Below are positions 8,977 to 18,306 of a DNA stretch of 64,000 nt, piece by piece. This stretch comes from Flavihumibacter stibioxidans (GTDB taxonomy: Bacteria; Bacteroidota; Bacteroidia; Chitinophagales; Chitinophagaceae), in the NCBI RefSeq assembly GCF_014332695.1, contig NZ_MBUA01000027.1, positions 124,001 through 188,000 on the forward strand, read 5' to 3'. The position numbers were made by a program, and so were the translations under genes. The notes under the pieces are model-generated. The model saw nothing but the letters and a program-made list of their open reading frames with translations. It was not told the DNA's origin and ran no database searches. Positions within the stretch are counted from its first letter, which is position 1. Each line of letters opens with the position of its first letter.

Positions 8977-10299
8977 ATGAAGAAACTTATATTTTCATTG
9001 TTAGCTGTATGCAGCCTTACCTCAGTAGCATTCAGCCAGGACAATGAATACAAAAAACGTCCCGCATTAGGTATTCATTTCTTCGGGAATGATTTTGAAA
9101 CTCCCAGTAAAATCAGGTCAAGCTCCCTCAGCTCAGTTTTAAAAGATAACCAGTGGGCAAAGCTGGGAGATCATAATTTTGGATTTGCGGCTAATTACCT
9201 CCAGGGACTAACCAATCACCTTGATTTTTCCACTACGCTCGGATTGTCTTTCCTGAAATATCCCATTGAAGGGAAAAGCTCTAATAGCGATGCTGCCCTG
9301 TTCGAATGGGATGCAATGGTAAATGCCAAAATGTTGAGTGATAAATACTGGGTATCTCCGTATCTGTCTGCAGGTTTGGGCGCTTCCAAGTGGAAAGGTT
9401 ATTTCGGTGCATTCCTTCCCGTTGGTGTTGGCTTGCAGGTTAACTTCTTTGATGAAGCTTTCCTGATGGTCAATTCACAGTACCGCATGAAGATCACCAA
9501 TACCACCAACTACCATTTTTATCACAGCATAGGCTTTGCCGGAAATATTGGCAAACCAAGGGAAGTGAAAGTTATTCCTCCTCCGCCGCCGCCAGTGGTT
9601 GTGCCGGTCGATACGGATAAGGACGGAATCGTTGATTCTGTGGATGCCTGTCCTACAGAAGCCGGACTTCCTGCACTGAATGGTTGTCCTGATAAAGATG
9701 CCGACGGAATTGCCGATAAAGACGACAAGTGTCCTGATGTTCCGGGTATTGCCCGTTACCAGGGTTGTCCGATTCCCGATTCAGACAACGATGGCATTAA
9801 CGATGAGGAAGATAAGTGTAAGGATGTGGCAGGCGTTGCCCGCTACCAGGGTTGCCCTATCCCTGATCGTGATAATGATGGTGTAAACGACGAAGAAGAC
9901 AGGTGCCCCGATCTATCAGGTCCTGCAGATAACGGTGGTTGTCCCAAACTGGAAGCTTCCAAATTCAATGCAAGTGCCGTACAGTTTGTTACCGGAAGTT
10001 CAACCCTTACTGCTGCCGCCCGCAAGGAACTGGATAAAGCAGCCCGTATCCTGAATGAGCAGTATCCTCAGTTGAAAGTGGAAATTGCCGGTCATACCGA
10101 TAATACCGGAAAAGCCGACAAAAACCAGGTACTCAGCGAGAAGCGTGCTGAATCAGTTAAAGCATACCTCATTAAGAAAAAGGTTGACGCAGAACGCCTG
10201 TCGACCATAGGCTTCGGCCAGGACCAGCCGGTAGCAGATAATGCAACCGTAGCAGGTCGCACCCAGAATCGTCGGGTGGAATTCAAAGTGAGCCAGTAA
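8977..10299 (+). CDS. OmpA-family outer membrane protein with thrombospondin type 3 repeats
   Basis: Outer membrane protein expected to anchor the envelope to peptidoglycan. Residues 1-20 are a signal peptide (ends AFSQ). Residues about 25-195 form a beta-barrel-like domain. A poly-proline linker (PPPPPP) and four calcium-binding type 3 repeats of the DxDxDGIxDxxDxCP kind follow (about 210-325). An OmpA C-terminal domain (about 330-440) has GHTDNTGKADKNQ and the helix LSEKRAESVKAYL. It has its own promoter and a strong terminator, so it is likely an abundant monocistronic gene. Confidence 0.93.
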   Translation: MKKLIFSLLAVCSLTSVAFSQDNEYKKRPALGIHFFGNDFETPSKIRSSSLSSVLKDNQWAKLGDHNFGFAANYLQGLTNHLDFSTTLGLSFLKYPIEGKSSNSDAALFEWDAMVNAKMLSDKYWVSPYLSAGLGASKWKGYFGAFLPVGVGLQVNFFDEAFLMVNSQYRMKITNTTNYHFYHSIGFAGNIGKPREVKVIPPPPPPVVVPVDTDKDGIVDSVDACPTEAGLPALNGCPDKDADGIADKDDKCPDVPGIARYQGCPIPDSDNDGINDEEDKCKDVAGVARYQGCPIPDRDNDGVNDEEDRCPDLSGPADNGGCPKLEASKFNASAVQFVTGSSTLTAAARKELDKAARILNEQYPQLKVEIAGHTDNTGKADKNQVLSEKRAESVKAYLIKKKVDAERLSTIGFGQDQPVADNATVAGRTQNRRVEFKVSQ

Positions 10300-10326
10300 G
10301 CCCGGCTTTAAGACAAATACACAGAG

Positions 10327-10363
10327 AAAACCGGCTGTCCCAACCAGGGACAGCCGGTTTTTT
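10327..10363 (+). terminator. rho-independent terminator after the OmpA-like gene
   Basis: AAAACCGGCTGTCCC (10327-10341) pairs perfectly with GGGACAGCCGGTTTT (from 10347) across a 5-nt loop and runs into a T tract ending at 10363. Confidence 0.92.
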
Positions 10364-10456
10364 ACTGTCCATCACAGAATCCTGCGGTTTCATCATTATT
10401 GGGTTTTAGATTTCATTCCGGGAATGGAATTTTACCATGCTATTAAACCTTATAAT

Positions 10457-11305
10457 ATGAACCAGGATTACAACTCTAACGGCCACAAATGGCTCAGGGC
10501 AGGTTTCGCCCTGACCGCTTTGCTGATACTGATGATATCGGTATCCTTTACAAGCTCCCGAAAACTCAATGATGAACTCTGGAAACAGCTTGGCATATCC
10601 CGCCAGGAGGGAGAGAGCAAAATCAGGAACAGCTTTCTCGGTAGTTATCTTGACCATTACGGAGCAAAGGGTGCTTTGAAACTGGCGGCCGGGAGCCGGG
10701 CACAGGTAAGCAGGGAACTTCTGCAACATGCCAAATCCTACCTTAATGGTGCAGACTTCAGGACATGGTATGAAAACGAACGAAAACAAGCTATGCCGGC
10801 TGCACCTGCAAAACCTGTACGCAGTAAGGAAGATATCCGGAAGGAGAAGATCGAAGAGATGAAAAAAGGCATTGCGAGTTCGGAAGAGCTCATCAAAAAA
10901 ATGCCGGAAATGGAAAAGGACATGAAGCCAACGCTGGAAATGTTCCGAAAAATGCTGAAGGATTATGAGGATCCCAAAAGCGAAACGATTGAAAATTATT
11001 ACCAGGCCGAACTACAACAGTATGAATACCAGATGGCCTCTCACAAGGAGGACCTGGTAAAGTGGGAACAAAATTTTCCCAAAGATTCCAGGCTGCTGAT
11101 TGCCAGGCAATTGAAAAAATACCTGGAAATTGCTGCAACAGTTGATTTCAATGCAAAACTCGAACCCAGATACGGGAAAATGAAGTTTGTCAATCCCGCA
11201 TTTGAAGGCAAGGGAAGCGATTGGAAAATGATCTATCGCGCCGGCACGGAGGTTTATAATGTTACAAAGCCTTTTGCTGAGCAGTGGTTAAAGGAACTGC
11301 AGTAA
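10457..11305 (+). CDS. hypothetical membrane-anchored protein
   Basis: I do not recognise the family. From the ATG at 10457 (preferred over 10424 because it gives a short polar N-terminus), the 282-residue protein has one hydrophobic segment (residues about 15-33) followed by a hydrophilic, Lys/Glu-rich, mostly helical region (about 110-200: KEDIRKEKIEEMKKG, EMEKDMKPTLEMF) that may form a coiled coil. It is probably anchored in the inner membrane with a periplasmic body. Its stop codon directly abuts the stop of the convergent PBP1A gene. Confidence 0.75.
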   Translation: MNQDYNSNGHKWLRAGFALTALLILMISVSFTSSRKLNDELWKQLGISRQEGESKIRNSFLGSYLDHYGAKGALKLAAGSRAQVSRELLQHAKSYLNGADFRTWYENERKQAMPAAPAKPVRSKEDIRKEKIEEMKKGIASSEELIKKMPEMEKDMKPTLEMFRKMLKDYEDPKSETIENYYQAELQQYEYQMASHKEDLVKWEQNFPKDSRLLIARQLKKYLEIAATVDFNAKLEPRYGKMKFVNPAFEGKGSDWKMIYRAGTEVYNVTKPFAEQWLKELQ

Positions 11306-13720
11306 TTATTCTTCTTTATCTTTTTTGCCCCCGAATATTTTCCTGAGGATTCCTTTTTTCTTTTCCTTTGGAGGTTCGGGGGTGGTTTTATCCACCGGTT
11401 TTTTATCGTCTTTTTTATTGCCCTGGTTGGCTTCTTTTAAAACGTTCTCCTCCTCTGTACTCAGCTCTGATTCCACGGGAACATGGTTGGTGTCGGGCTC
11501 CATCATGTACTGATCTGCACCGCCATTGCCCTGGTCCACTCCTTCGGCGCCCGGAGGCGGGGTCTGGTCAATGATGTTCATGTAATCATACATGGTTTCA
11601 TTACGCATCTGCTCGGGTTGTGAAAAGCGGGCTTCCCTGTCAATTCCCAGGGTTTTGTCGGCATATACTTTCTGGAAGAAATATTCCCAGATAGGTCTGG
11701 CTGCCTGGCCACCATATCCGAGTCCGCTTTCGAGGCGGATAAAACGGTCATCGCAACCTATCCAGGTTCCACCCAGCAATTGAGGAGTGAAGCCTATAAA
11801 CCAGGCATCGGCGTTGTCATTGGTGGTTCCGGTTTTGCCTGCCATTTCCGCCGCACCCAGCCTGGCTCTCAGGCCTGCTGCGGTACCCACTTCCACCGGT
11901 CCGCCCAGCATTTTAGTGGTGGTATAGGCCGCAGCCTCACTGATCACCTGGTTCATTTTAGTCTGGAAGCTTTCCAGCACATTACCATTACGGTCCTCTA
12001 TCCGGGTAATATAAGTCGGCTGCGTACTGAAGCCACGATTGGCAAACATGGTATAGCCATATAACATTTCGTACATGGAAAGGTCAACCGCGCCCAGGCA
12101 GATGGAAGGGTAGGCTTCCATCTTACTGTTGATATTGATATTGTGCAGGAATTCCACAAAGCGCTTAGGGCCGATCTGTTTCATTATATAAGCCGTGGCA
12201 CAGTTCAGTGAATAGGTAAGGGCACTGGCCATACTAACGGTTTTGCCGCTGCAAACGGCTTTTGCGGGAACCAGCCCGAAACCCGGAAAGTCCTGGGCCA
12301 CGTTTTCCACCGGCGTTTCAGGTGTAAAACCGGCTTCCTCAATGGCCTGGCAATAAAGGAAGGGCTTAATGGATGAACCCACCTGGCGTTTGGTATTGAG
12401 GTTTACGTGATCGTATTTGTAGGTTTTGAAATCTATGCCGCCCACCCAGGCTTTTACCTCACCTGTAACCGGGTCCATGACCATAAAGGAGGTTTGCAGC
12501 ATCTGGCGGTGGTATTTGATGGAATCCAGTGGGGTCATCACTGTATCCTTCTCCCGGCGCGAATTCCAGGCAAAGACCTTCATGGGAATCTTCTGTTTGA
12601 AGCTGGCCCTGATCTCTTCTTCCGATAATCCGTCTTCCTTGCCATTCTGCCAGCGGTCGCTGTTTTTGATGGCAGCTTCCAGGATATTGTTACGGCCTTC
12701 CCAAACCTTTCCCTTTTTAACGGAATTCTGGGCGTTCAATGCTTTTTGCAAAACCGGCATGTGTTTGGCAACAGCTTCCTCTGCATAAATCTGCATCCGG
12801 GGGTTGATGGTAGTATAGATCCGCAGGCCATCCTTGTAAATATCGTATGGATCCCCGGTGGCGGGATTGGTATTTTCCTTGCACCATTTTTTGATGTCCT
12901 CGCGCAATACCTCCCTGAAATAGGGCGACAGTCCGGCCGTTTCATCCTGCTTCCGGTAGTTAAGTACAATGGGTTTGAGCTTGAGTTTATTCCCTTCCGC
13001 CTCTGTCAGGTAGCCGTTCTTGATCATCTGGTCCAGCACCACATTGCGGCGGTTCATGGCCGCTTTGGGATTGCGACGGGGATTGTATAGCGTATTTCCT
13101 TTCAGCAGTCCGATCAGCACGGAGGCTTCTTCAGGGGCAAGTCTGTCAGGTTCTTTCTGGAAAAATGTAAGCGCGGCATTCCGTATCCCATACACGTTCT
13201 CCCCAAAAGGAACCGTGTTCAGGTATAAGTTGAGAATTTCCTCCTTGGTGAAATTGCGTTCCAGTTTAATGGCGATAATCCATTCCTTTAATTTCTGAAT
13301 CACCCTGGCAATGGGATTTTTTGCCCTTTCCGAGAACATATTGAGGGCCAGCTGCTGTGTAATGGTACTGCCCCCGCCTTCCCGGCCCATGAAAATAATT
13401 GCTCTTGCAACTGAACGACCATCAATCCCGGAATGTTCATAAAATCTTTCATCCTCCGTTGCAACCAGCGCATGGATCGCATGTTTCGAAATATCATCGT
13501 AATCCACATTGCTACGGTTACCCCTGTCCCGAAAATATTTGCCCATCAGCGTGCCATCCGATGCATACACTTCCGTAGCCTGAAGAATGGAAGGATTTTC
13601 CAGTTCACTGAGGGAGGGCAGCTTGCCAAATACACCTACATTGATCAGTAGCAACAACAAAGCGAAGGCGGCAAATCCGATAAAAAATATTTTCCAGAAA
13701 ACACGGACGGTATGTTTCAT
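11306..13720 (-). CDS. penicillin-binding protein 1A (bifunctional)
   Basis: Class A PBP that polymerises and cross-links peptidoglycan at the inner membrane. One TM helix (residues about 9-30) is followed by a GT51 domain with EDERFYEH (89-96, catalytic Glu) and GGGSTITQQLALNMF. The transpeptidase domain has SSIK (449-452, acylated Ser first), SLN (504-506) and KTGT (629-632). The last 80 residues are a charged, low-complexity tail ending in Lys-rich sequence. All catalytic motifs are intact. Start ATG at 13720. It lies 70 bp downstream of the TPR gene on the same strand. Confidence 0.95.
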   Translation of the reverse strand: MKHTVRVFWKIFFIGFAAFALLLLLINVGVFGKLPSLSELENPSILQATEVYASDGTLMGKYFRDRGNRSNVDYDDISKHAIHALVATEDERFYEHSGIDGRSVARAIIFMGREGGGSTITQQLALNMFSERAKNPIARVIQKLKEWIIAIKLERNFTKEEILNLYLNTVPFGENVYGIRNAALTFFQKEPDRLAPEEASVLIGLLKGNTLYNPRRNPKAAMNRRNVVLDQMIKNGYLTEAEGNKLKLKPIVLNYRKQDETAGLSPYFREVLREDIKKWCKENTNPATGDPYDIYKDGLRIYTTINPRMQIYAEEAVAKHMPVLQKALNAQNSVKKGKVWEGRNNILEAAIKNSDRWQNGKEDGLSEEEIRASFKQKIPMKVFAWNSRREKDTVMTPLDSIKYHRQMLQTSFMVMDPVTGEVKAWVGGIDFKTYKYDHVNLNTKRQVGSSIKPFLYCQAIEEAGFTPETPVENVAQDFPGFGLVPAKAVCSGKTVSMASALTYSLNCATAYIMKQIGPKRFVEFLHNININSKMEAYPSICLGAVDLSMYEMLYGYTMFANRGFSTQPTYITRIEDRNGNVLESFQTKMNQVISEAAAYTTTKMLGGPVEVGTAAGLRARLGAAEMAGKTGTTNDNADAWFIGFTPQLLGGTWIGCDDRFIRLESGLGYGGQAARPIWEYFFQKVYADKTLGIDREARFSQPEQMRNETMYDYMNIIDQTPPPGAEGVDQGNGGADQYMMEPDTNHVPVESELSTEEENVLKEANQGNKKDDKKPVDKTTPEPPKEKKKGILRKIFGGKKDKEE

Positions 13721-13790
13721 AAATTTTTCCTGTTGATATGGGATGCTTCAAATATTGAGCCCTAAAATATAACTATTGATTAAATCTCTT

Positions 13791-16757
13791 TTAAAATTGA
13801 TCGGGGAACAACTGTTTCAGGAAATCCCTGTAGGCAGGGAGATTCTTGCTGTCCATCAGCAGATTCATATTGTCCTCTGCCACCGGCAGGAAGTAGTATT
13901 TATCAGACTTTAACCAGGGAATGATCTCCCTTGGCGCCAGCTCACGTGCCTTTTTGATATATTCTATTGCCGCCTGCTCATTGGCAAGCCCCCTGATCGA
14001 TACCATTTTAACGCTGTCAGTGAGCGACACAATCAGCACATTCATGGCATCATTGTAATACTTCTCCTTATTATATCGGGTAAATGCATTCCTTGTTTCA
14101 TTTACATAAACCGGGTCCACATTATCGAGCACCACCACCACAAAATGGGGCTGGTCTGCATGCCGGTTGAACAGGCTGGCTACCGGGACTTTCGGTGCTT
14201 CCTTTTTCAGGCGGCTGCTGTCCGCTGCCGGTTTTTTTGTGTCAGCCAGGGGCTGCGGTCGGGCTGCAATGACAGTTTTTACAGTATCCGCTGCCACCAC
14301 AATAGGGGGCAGGTCGGTTTGCGGTGCCGGTACGATGGTAGAGTCTTCTGCCGGTCTTTCAACCTGCAATTGGGTGAGATAGGCCTCAATTTCTGACCGC
14401 CGCTGCAATACACTTAAGAGGTTTTTGGCCTTTTCCGCGAGTCCATGTTCCGGGAACTGGCCGATGATCTGTTCAAGGGTTGATATTCCCAGGCTGTCAT
14501 TTCTTTGTTTTACGTGGAATACGGCCTCAATATACAGCAGTTGCGGTGTCCAGTAATGATTCCCATAGATACTGTCTGCCCGCTTTTTGGCTGCCAGGGC
14601 TTCATCAAACCTGCCCGAAATGAACTGGTCGTAAATGCGGTCATAGGTTTCCGTGGCCTGCCTCGAATCAGCGCTGTCGGCCAGTTTTACAGCTTTGGGG
14701 TCAGTTGCCAGCATAGCCAGGCGACTGCCGGGGAATCCGGTGGTAAGTCGTTTGTTGGTGGCTGTTAATTCATCGGATTTTCCCAGCATCCGGTAGCAGA
14801 TGGCCAGGTTATATAACACTTCGGCTTCCAGGGTACTGCCCGGGAACCTTTCCAGCAACTTCTCGTAGTGGCCGGCGGCACCTGCATAATCTTCCAGTTG
14901 GTTCTGCAGGGTGTATGCCAGCAGGAAATTTGCCTCCCGGATGGAATCATTCGAGGTTTTCATCGCCGCTTCCGTAAGCGGTATACCCGCCACCAGTTTC
15001 TCCAGGCTTGGATCGGTGTCCGAAATCTCTTCCTGCTTTTCGGCCGCTGCGGCGACTTCTTTTTTCAGGGGTTGGTTGGCCGTTCCGCTGCTGAGCCTCC
15101 AGTTGTCTGCATTGGGCCGGTTCCCCCATTTATTACGGAATTCATTAAATCCGCGGCTTTTAAGGGCATTGTTGTAAAAATACCATTCGCCGGCATTTTG
15201 GCTGGTGAACAGGTCGGTGGGGGCTGCATTGGCACCGGCCTGGAAGCCCGGCGCTGCAGGCCTGCCTGCTGTTTCTTCTTCTGTCAGGCCTTTCTGTTTG
15301 CGTAATTGCCGCAGTGTTTTTTTCAGGAGGGCAGTCCTTTCTTCCTCTGGCATGGCGGCCAGCAATTGCAGGCTGTCCTGCCTTTTTATGATGGCATATT
15401 GTGAGGTGATGATCTCAAGGATCACCATCTTTTTAGCCACCGGTGCTTTTAGTGTGTCGGGAAGGAGGTTGGCATCAATGCTGTCGTAGTATTGTTTGGC
15501 AGGCTGGTAATCCCTCCTGTCGAAGCTGACATCAGCCAGCATGAGGTAAGACATGGCCTTTTGTGAAGTATTGGGCCTGCTGTATTTTACACTTTTCAGC
15601 AGATGGCCCTGGGCTTCGGGCAGCAGGTTTTGCTTTACCTCTATCTTACCAATGGTATAATATATGAGGTCGCGATAGTTGTGGTATTTCTCCCGCCGGG
15701 CCATTTTCTCCAGGTTGGTGATCACCGTCTGCCAGTTCATGTCTTCTGTTCCGGTGAATTGTTGCGCTGCCTGCAACTGTGCGGCCACTTCCATCACAGG
15801 GTCCAGCGTATGACGTATACAGCGCAGGAAAGCATCCCTGGCCTTGTCTGTTAGTCCGGCCCGGTCATAGAGTTGTCCCAACAGGTACTCCCACCTGGCT
15901 GATTCCTGTTTGCTGGCGGCGGCAGGCAGGGCTTTTTCAAGGTAAAATGCGGCGCTGTCATATTGGCTCCGCTGGTAGAACCACCAGGCAGTTACTTCGG
16001 CCAGTTGGGGAGCCAGCCTTTCAGGGAAGGTCGGGTCATTGCGAAGGGTTTGAATAAGGGTGGCTGCTTCCCCCAGGGCATTCCGGGAGATATGTGTGCG
16101 GACCAGCCAGACCAGAGCGTCGTTGCGGCTGGGTGGCCTTGAAAAAGCCTTGTCAATAATATTCCTGTTCTCCACAGTGGATACTTTCAATACATTGCCT
16201 CCTTCATTGGCATTGCTGGCAATCACTTTGTCGAATCCATCCTCCTCCTTGGGTGAAAAAGCATAGTTCATGTACTGGAAGCTCATGAATGCCGTGTCAA
16301 GGGTATTGCGGTAGTAATAGGCCTGGCCCATCAACAGGTATAGATTGTCCATCCAGTTGCTCCGGAGATCATGCAGGTATATCCCGGCATTCACCTTATA
16401 AATAACGGAATCAAGTTCAGTCTTCTGGCTGGAAGTATTTTCCAGGGTGTAATTGTAAAAACTGAGCAGTTCTGAATACTGGTCTGTATGGGAAGCCTTG
16501 GCAGATTCAAGAACCTGGTTCAGCTTGTTCTGTGCATTGAAAAAATAATTGTAGTGGGTATAAGTGTTCTGGAAGAAACGCCTGGGGGCGGTGAATTTTT
16601 TTTCACCGGTTTTTTCGGCCCTCAACTGCCTGTTTTCATATTTCTTGGGTTTCCGGAGGTCATCTGCACTGAGCGTAGGCTGCCCCATTCCGGGTAAAAA
16701 ACAGGAAAGAAATACAGTGAGAGGAATAAGGTATCTGATGCCCCTGGTGTTAATCAT
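13791..16757 (-). CDS. large TPR protein, PorW/SprE-like
   Basis: A 988-residue secreted protein with an N-terminal signal peptide (ends GMGQ) and several tetratricopeptide-like helical repeats (for example LAQAY/LGQLYDRAG-type segments at about 290-310, and YNLAICYRMLGKSDE at about 650). A Pro/Ala-rich linker and a C-terminal domain beginning HFVVVVLDNVDPV follow. The N-terminal HYNYFFNAQNKLN segment recalls PorW/SprE, the periplasmic lipoprotein of the type IX secretion and gliding machinery. No lipobox Cys is evident, so the match is by layout and short motifs only. It may share a transcript with PBP1A. Confidence 0.7.
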   Translation of the reverse strand: MINTRGIRYLIPLTVFLSCFLPGMGQPTLSADDLRKPKKYENRQLRAEKTGEKKFTAPRRFFQNTYTHYNYFFNAQNKLNQVLESAKASHTDQYSELLSFYNYTLENTSSQKTELDSVIYKVNAGIYLHDLRSNWMDNLYLLMGQAYYYRNTLDTAFMSFQYMNYAFSPKEEDGFDKVIASNANEGGNVLKVSTVENRNIIDKAFSRPPSRNDALVWLVRTHISRNALGEAATLIQTLRNDPTFPERLAPQLAEVTAWWFYQRSQYDSAAFYLEKALPAAASKQESARWEYLLGQLYDRAGLTDKARDAFLRCIRHTLDPVMEVAAQLQAAQQFTGTEDMNWQTVITNLEKMARREKYHNYRDLIYYTIGKIEVKQNLLPEAQGHLLKSVKYSRPNTSQKAMSYLMLADVSFDRRDYQPAKQYYDSIDANLLPDTLKAPVAKKMVILEIITSQYAIIKRQDSLQLLAAMPEEERTALLKKTLRQLRKQKGLTEEETAGRPAAPGFQAGANAAPTDLFTSQNAGEWYFYNNALKSRGFNEFRNKWGNRPNADNWRLSSGTANQPLKKEVAAAAEKQEEISDTDPSLEKLVAGIPLTEAAMKTSNDSIREANFLLAYTLQNQLEDYAGAAGHYEKLLERFPGSTLEAEVLYNLAICYRMLGKSDELTATNKRLTTGFPGSRLAMLATDPKAVKLADSADSRQATETYDRIYDQFISGRFDEALAAKKRADSIYGNHYWTPQLLYIEAVFHVKQRNDSLGISTLEQIIGQFPEHGLAEKAKNLLSVLQRRSEIEAYLTQLQVERPAEDSTIVPAPQTDLPPIVVAADTVKTVIAARPQPLADTKKPAADSSRLKKEAPKVPVASLFNRHADQPHFVVVVLDNVDPVYVNETRNAFTRYNKEKYYNDAMNVLIVSLTDSVKMVSIRGLANEQAAIEYIKKARELAPREIIPWLKSDKYYFLPVAEDNMNLLMDSKNLPAYRDFLKQLFPDQF

Positions 16758-16878
16758 CTGCGCAAACTAAATTGATAATAACTCTCCGGCAAGAAAATTA
16801 TTTTAAAGTTAGCCAAATTATTTGGCTTGATTTTTATGTAAGTTGTGTCCGGTTTTCACCAATAACAGAACAATTTTA

Positions 16879-17274
16879 ATGCCTGAAAGCAATACTAATA
16901 CCACTTTTAAACGTTTACGTAACAGGTATCGCCTGGTTGTGATGAACGACGACAGCTACGAGGAGGTCGTAACCTTCAAATTGTCGAGGCTGAGTGTGTA
17001 TATCGGGCTGAGTACCATTTTTGTATTGCTGACCGGGTTGACAGTGGCTTTGATTGTGTTTACACCGTTAAAGTTGTATATTCCGGGTTATGGCAGCGCC
17101 AGTGCCACCAAAGAACTGAGGCAACTGAAGATCCGGACAGATTCACTGGAGCAGGCCATGCAGTACAAAGACCAGTATTTACAAAGTATCAGGAGTGTTT
17201 TACAGGGAGATGTGACGGTTAAGCTGGATACAACCTCGCTTAACATTCCGCCAACTGAAACAACCACAGATTAA
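16879..17274 (+). CDS. membrane anchor resembling the N-terminus of M23 peptidases, catalytic domain absent
   Basis: A 131-residue protein from the ATG at 16879 (the alternative at 16843 adds an unlikely leader). A basic N-terminus (FKRLRNRYRLVVMNDD) and one TM helix (about 40-61) precede a periplasmic stub with a predicted coiled coil (KELRQLKIRTDSLEQ). This arrangement matches the N-terminus of membrane-anchored M23 endopeptidases that sit beside bactofilins in Bacteroidota, but the frame ends where the LytM domain would begin and no M23 remnant follows. It ends 10 bp before the bactofilin gene and probably works with it. Confidence 0.75.
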   Translation: MPESNTNTTFKRLRNRYRLVVMNDDSYEEVVTFKLSRLSVYIGLSTIFVLLTGLTVALIVFTPLKLYIPGYGSASATKELRQLKIRTDSLEQAMQYKDQYLQSIRSVLQGDVTVKLDTTSLNIPPTETTTD

Positions 17275-17284
17275 ATCCAAAGCT

Positions 17285-17707
17285 ATGTTCAACGGAAAAT
17301 CCAAGTCAGAAGCTGCATCCGAAGTAAGCAGCAGCAACAGTACCAGTTTAATCGGAAACGGCACCACCCTCAAAGGGGATATCTCCAGTAACGGAGACCT
17401 CCGGATTGACGGAAAGCTGATCGGCAATGTGCACAGTACCGCAAAAGTGGTTATTGGTGCCAACGGCATCGTGGAAGGCGATATCCATGGCGTTCAGGCT
17501 GATATCATGGGGAAAGTAACCGGCACCATCAGGGTAAAGGAACTGCTGCAACTGAAAGCAAGCGGTGTGGTGAATGGCAATATCCATGCAGGCAAACTGC
17601 AGATTGAGCCGGCCGCAACCTTCAATGGCGGCTGCCATATGGGAGCAGATGCTACACCTGCTGCCACTAACATAAATGAAAAGCAAAAAGATACCAAAGC
17701 CGCCTGA
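17285..17707 (+). CDS. bactofilin (polymer-forming cytoskeletal protein)
   Basis: A 140-residue protein with a central bactofilin beta-helix (residues about 20-115): IGNGTTLKGDISSNGDLRIDG is the typical entry, and a right-handed ladder of short beta turns follows. Termini are disordered. Bactofilins form nucleotide-free filaments that localise wall enzymes. The membrane stub encoded just upstream is the likely partner. The last 32 bp overlap the atpZ-like reading frame, so translation is probably coupled. Confidence 0.93.
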   Translation: MFNGKSKSEAASEVSSSNSTSLIGNGTTLKGDISSNGDLRIDGKLIGNVHSTAKVVIGANGIVEGDIHGVQADIMGKVTGTIRVKELLQLKASGVVNGNIHAGKLQIEPAATFNGGCHMGADATPAATNINEKQKDTKAA

Positions 17708-17927
17708 TAAAGGCAGTTCTTTGTTGCAATATATAGGCCTGGGCAGCCAGCTGATGGCAGCCCTGGGCCTTTCTGTGTATATAGGTATCCGTGCCGACAA
17801 AAAACTAAAGTCTGAAACCCCTTTATTGGTTTGGATATTACCTTTGCTCGTAATTTGCGTCACCATTTATAAACTTGTAAAAGAAACCGCAAAACCAAAT
17901 AATGGAAAAGAACCATCCGGGTCATAA
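17676..17927 (+). CDS. AtpZ/AtpI-like small membrane protein
   Basis: An 83-residue protein with two TM helices (about 17-37 and 48-67) and the LLQYIGLGSQLMAALGL motif of the AtpZ family, which helps F-type ATP synthase assembly or Mg/Ca handling (family knowledge). Its start lies inside the bactofilin gene (32-bp overlap) and its end overlaps the next gene by 26 bp. ATP synthase subunit genes, which often follow in Bacteroidota, are absent here. Confidence 0.85.
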   Translation: MKSKKIPKPPDKGSSLLQYIGLGSQLMAALGLSVYIGIRADKKLKSETPLLVWILPLLVICVTIYKLVKETAKPNNGKEPSGS

Positions 17928-18303
17928 AAAGGCATATTACAGCCTTGTGCTGGTTTTCCTGCTTGTCAACACCATTGCCCTTACCCTGAAAAGCAAACTT
18001 CAGGCTGCCGGCATGGATACCACCATCCTGATCGCAGGCAACCTTCTGCTTTTCCTGATTTTTCTTGTATCCATGTTCCTGAATCTGGGAGCGGTGAACC
18101 ACCAGTCGACCCATGTTTTTATGCGCAATGTGTATAGTGGCATGCTGTTGAAACTCTTCGGGGTGGCTATTGCCGCCTTCATTTATATTTACCTCGAAAG
18201 AGAATGGGTAAATAAAGCAGCCCTTTTTACCTGTATGTTCCTGTATTTCGTTTACACCATCATAGAATTGCGGGTAGTGCTGAAAATGACCAAGACCCAC
18301 TGA
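17902..18303 (+). CDS. four-helix membrane protein downstream of AtpZ
   Basis: A 133-residue integral membrane protein with four hydrophobic stretches (about 12-30, 42-61, 80-97, 106-125) and a Lys/His-rich N-terminus. By size and position it corresponds to the uncharacterised protein often found between atpZ and atpB in Bacteroidota. It may be an AtpI-like assembly factor, but I see no decisive motif. It overlaps atpZ by 26 bp and ends 3 bp before the SprT-like gene. Confidence 0.75.
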   Translation: MEKNHPGHKKAYYSLVLVFLLVNTIALTLKSKLQAAGMDTTILIAGNLLLFLIFLVSMFLNLGAVNHQSTHVFMRNVYSGMLLKLFGVAIAAFIYIYLEREWVNKAALFTCMFLYFVYTIIELRVVLKMTKTH

Positions 18304-18306
18304 TCC

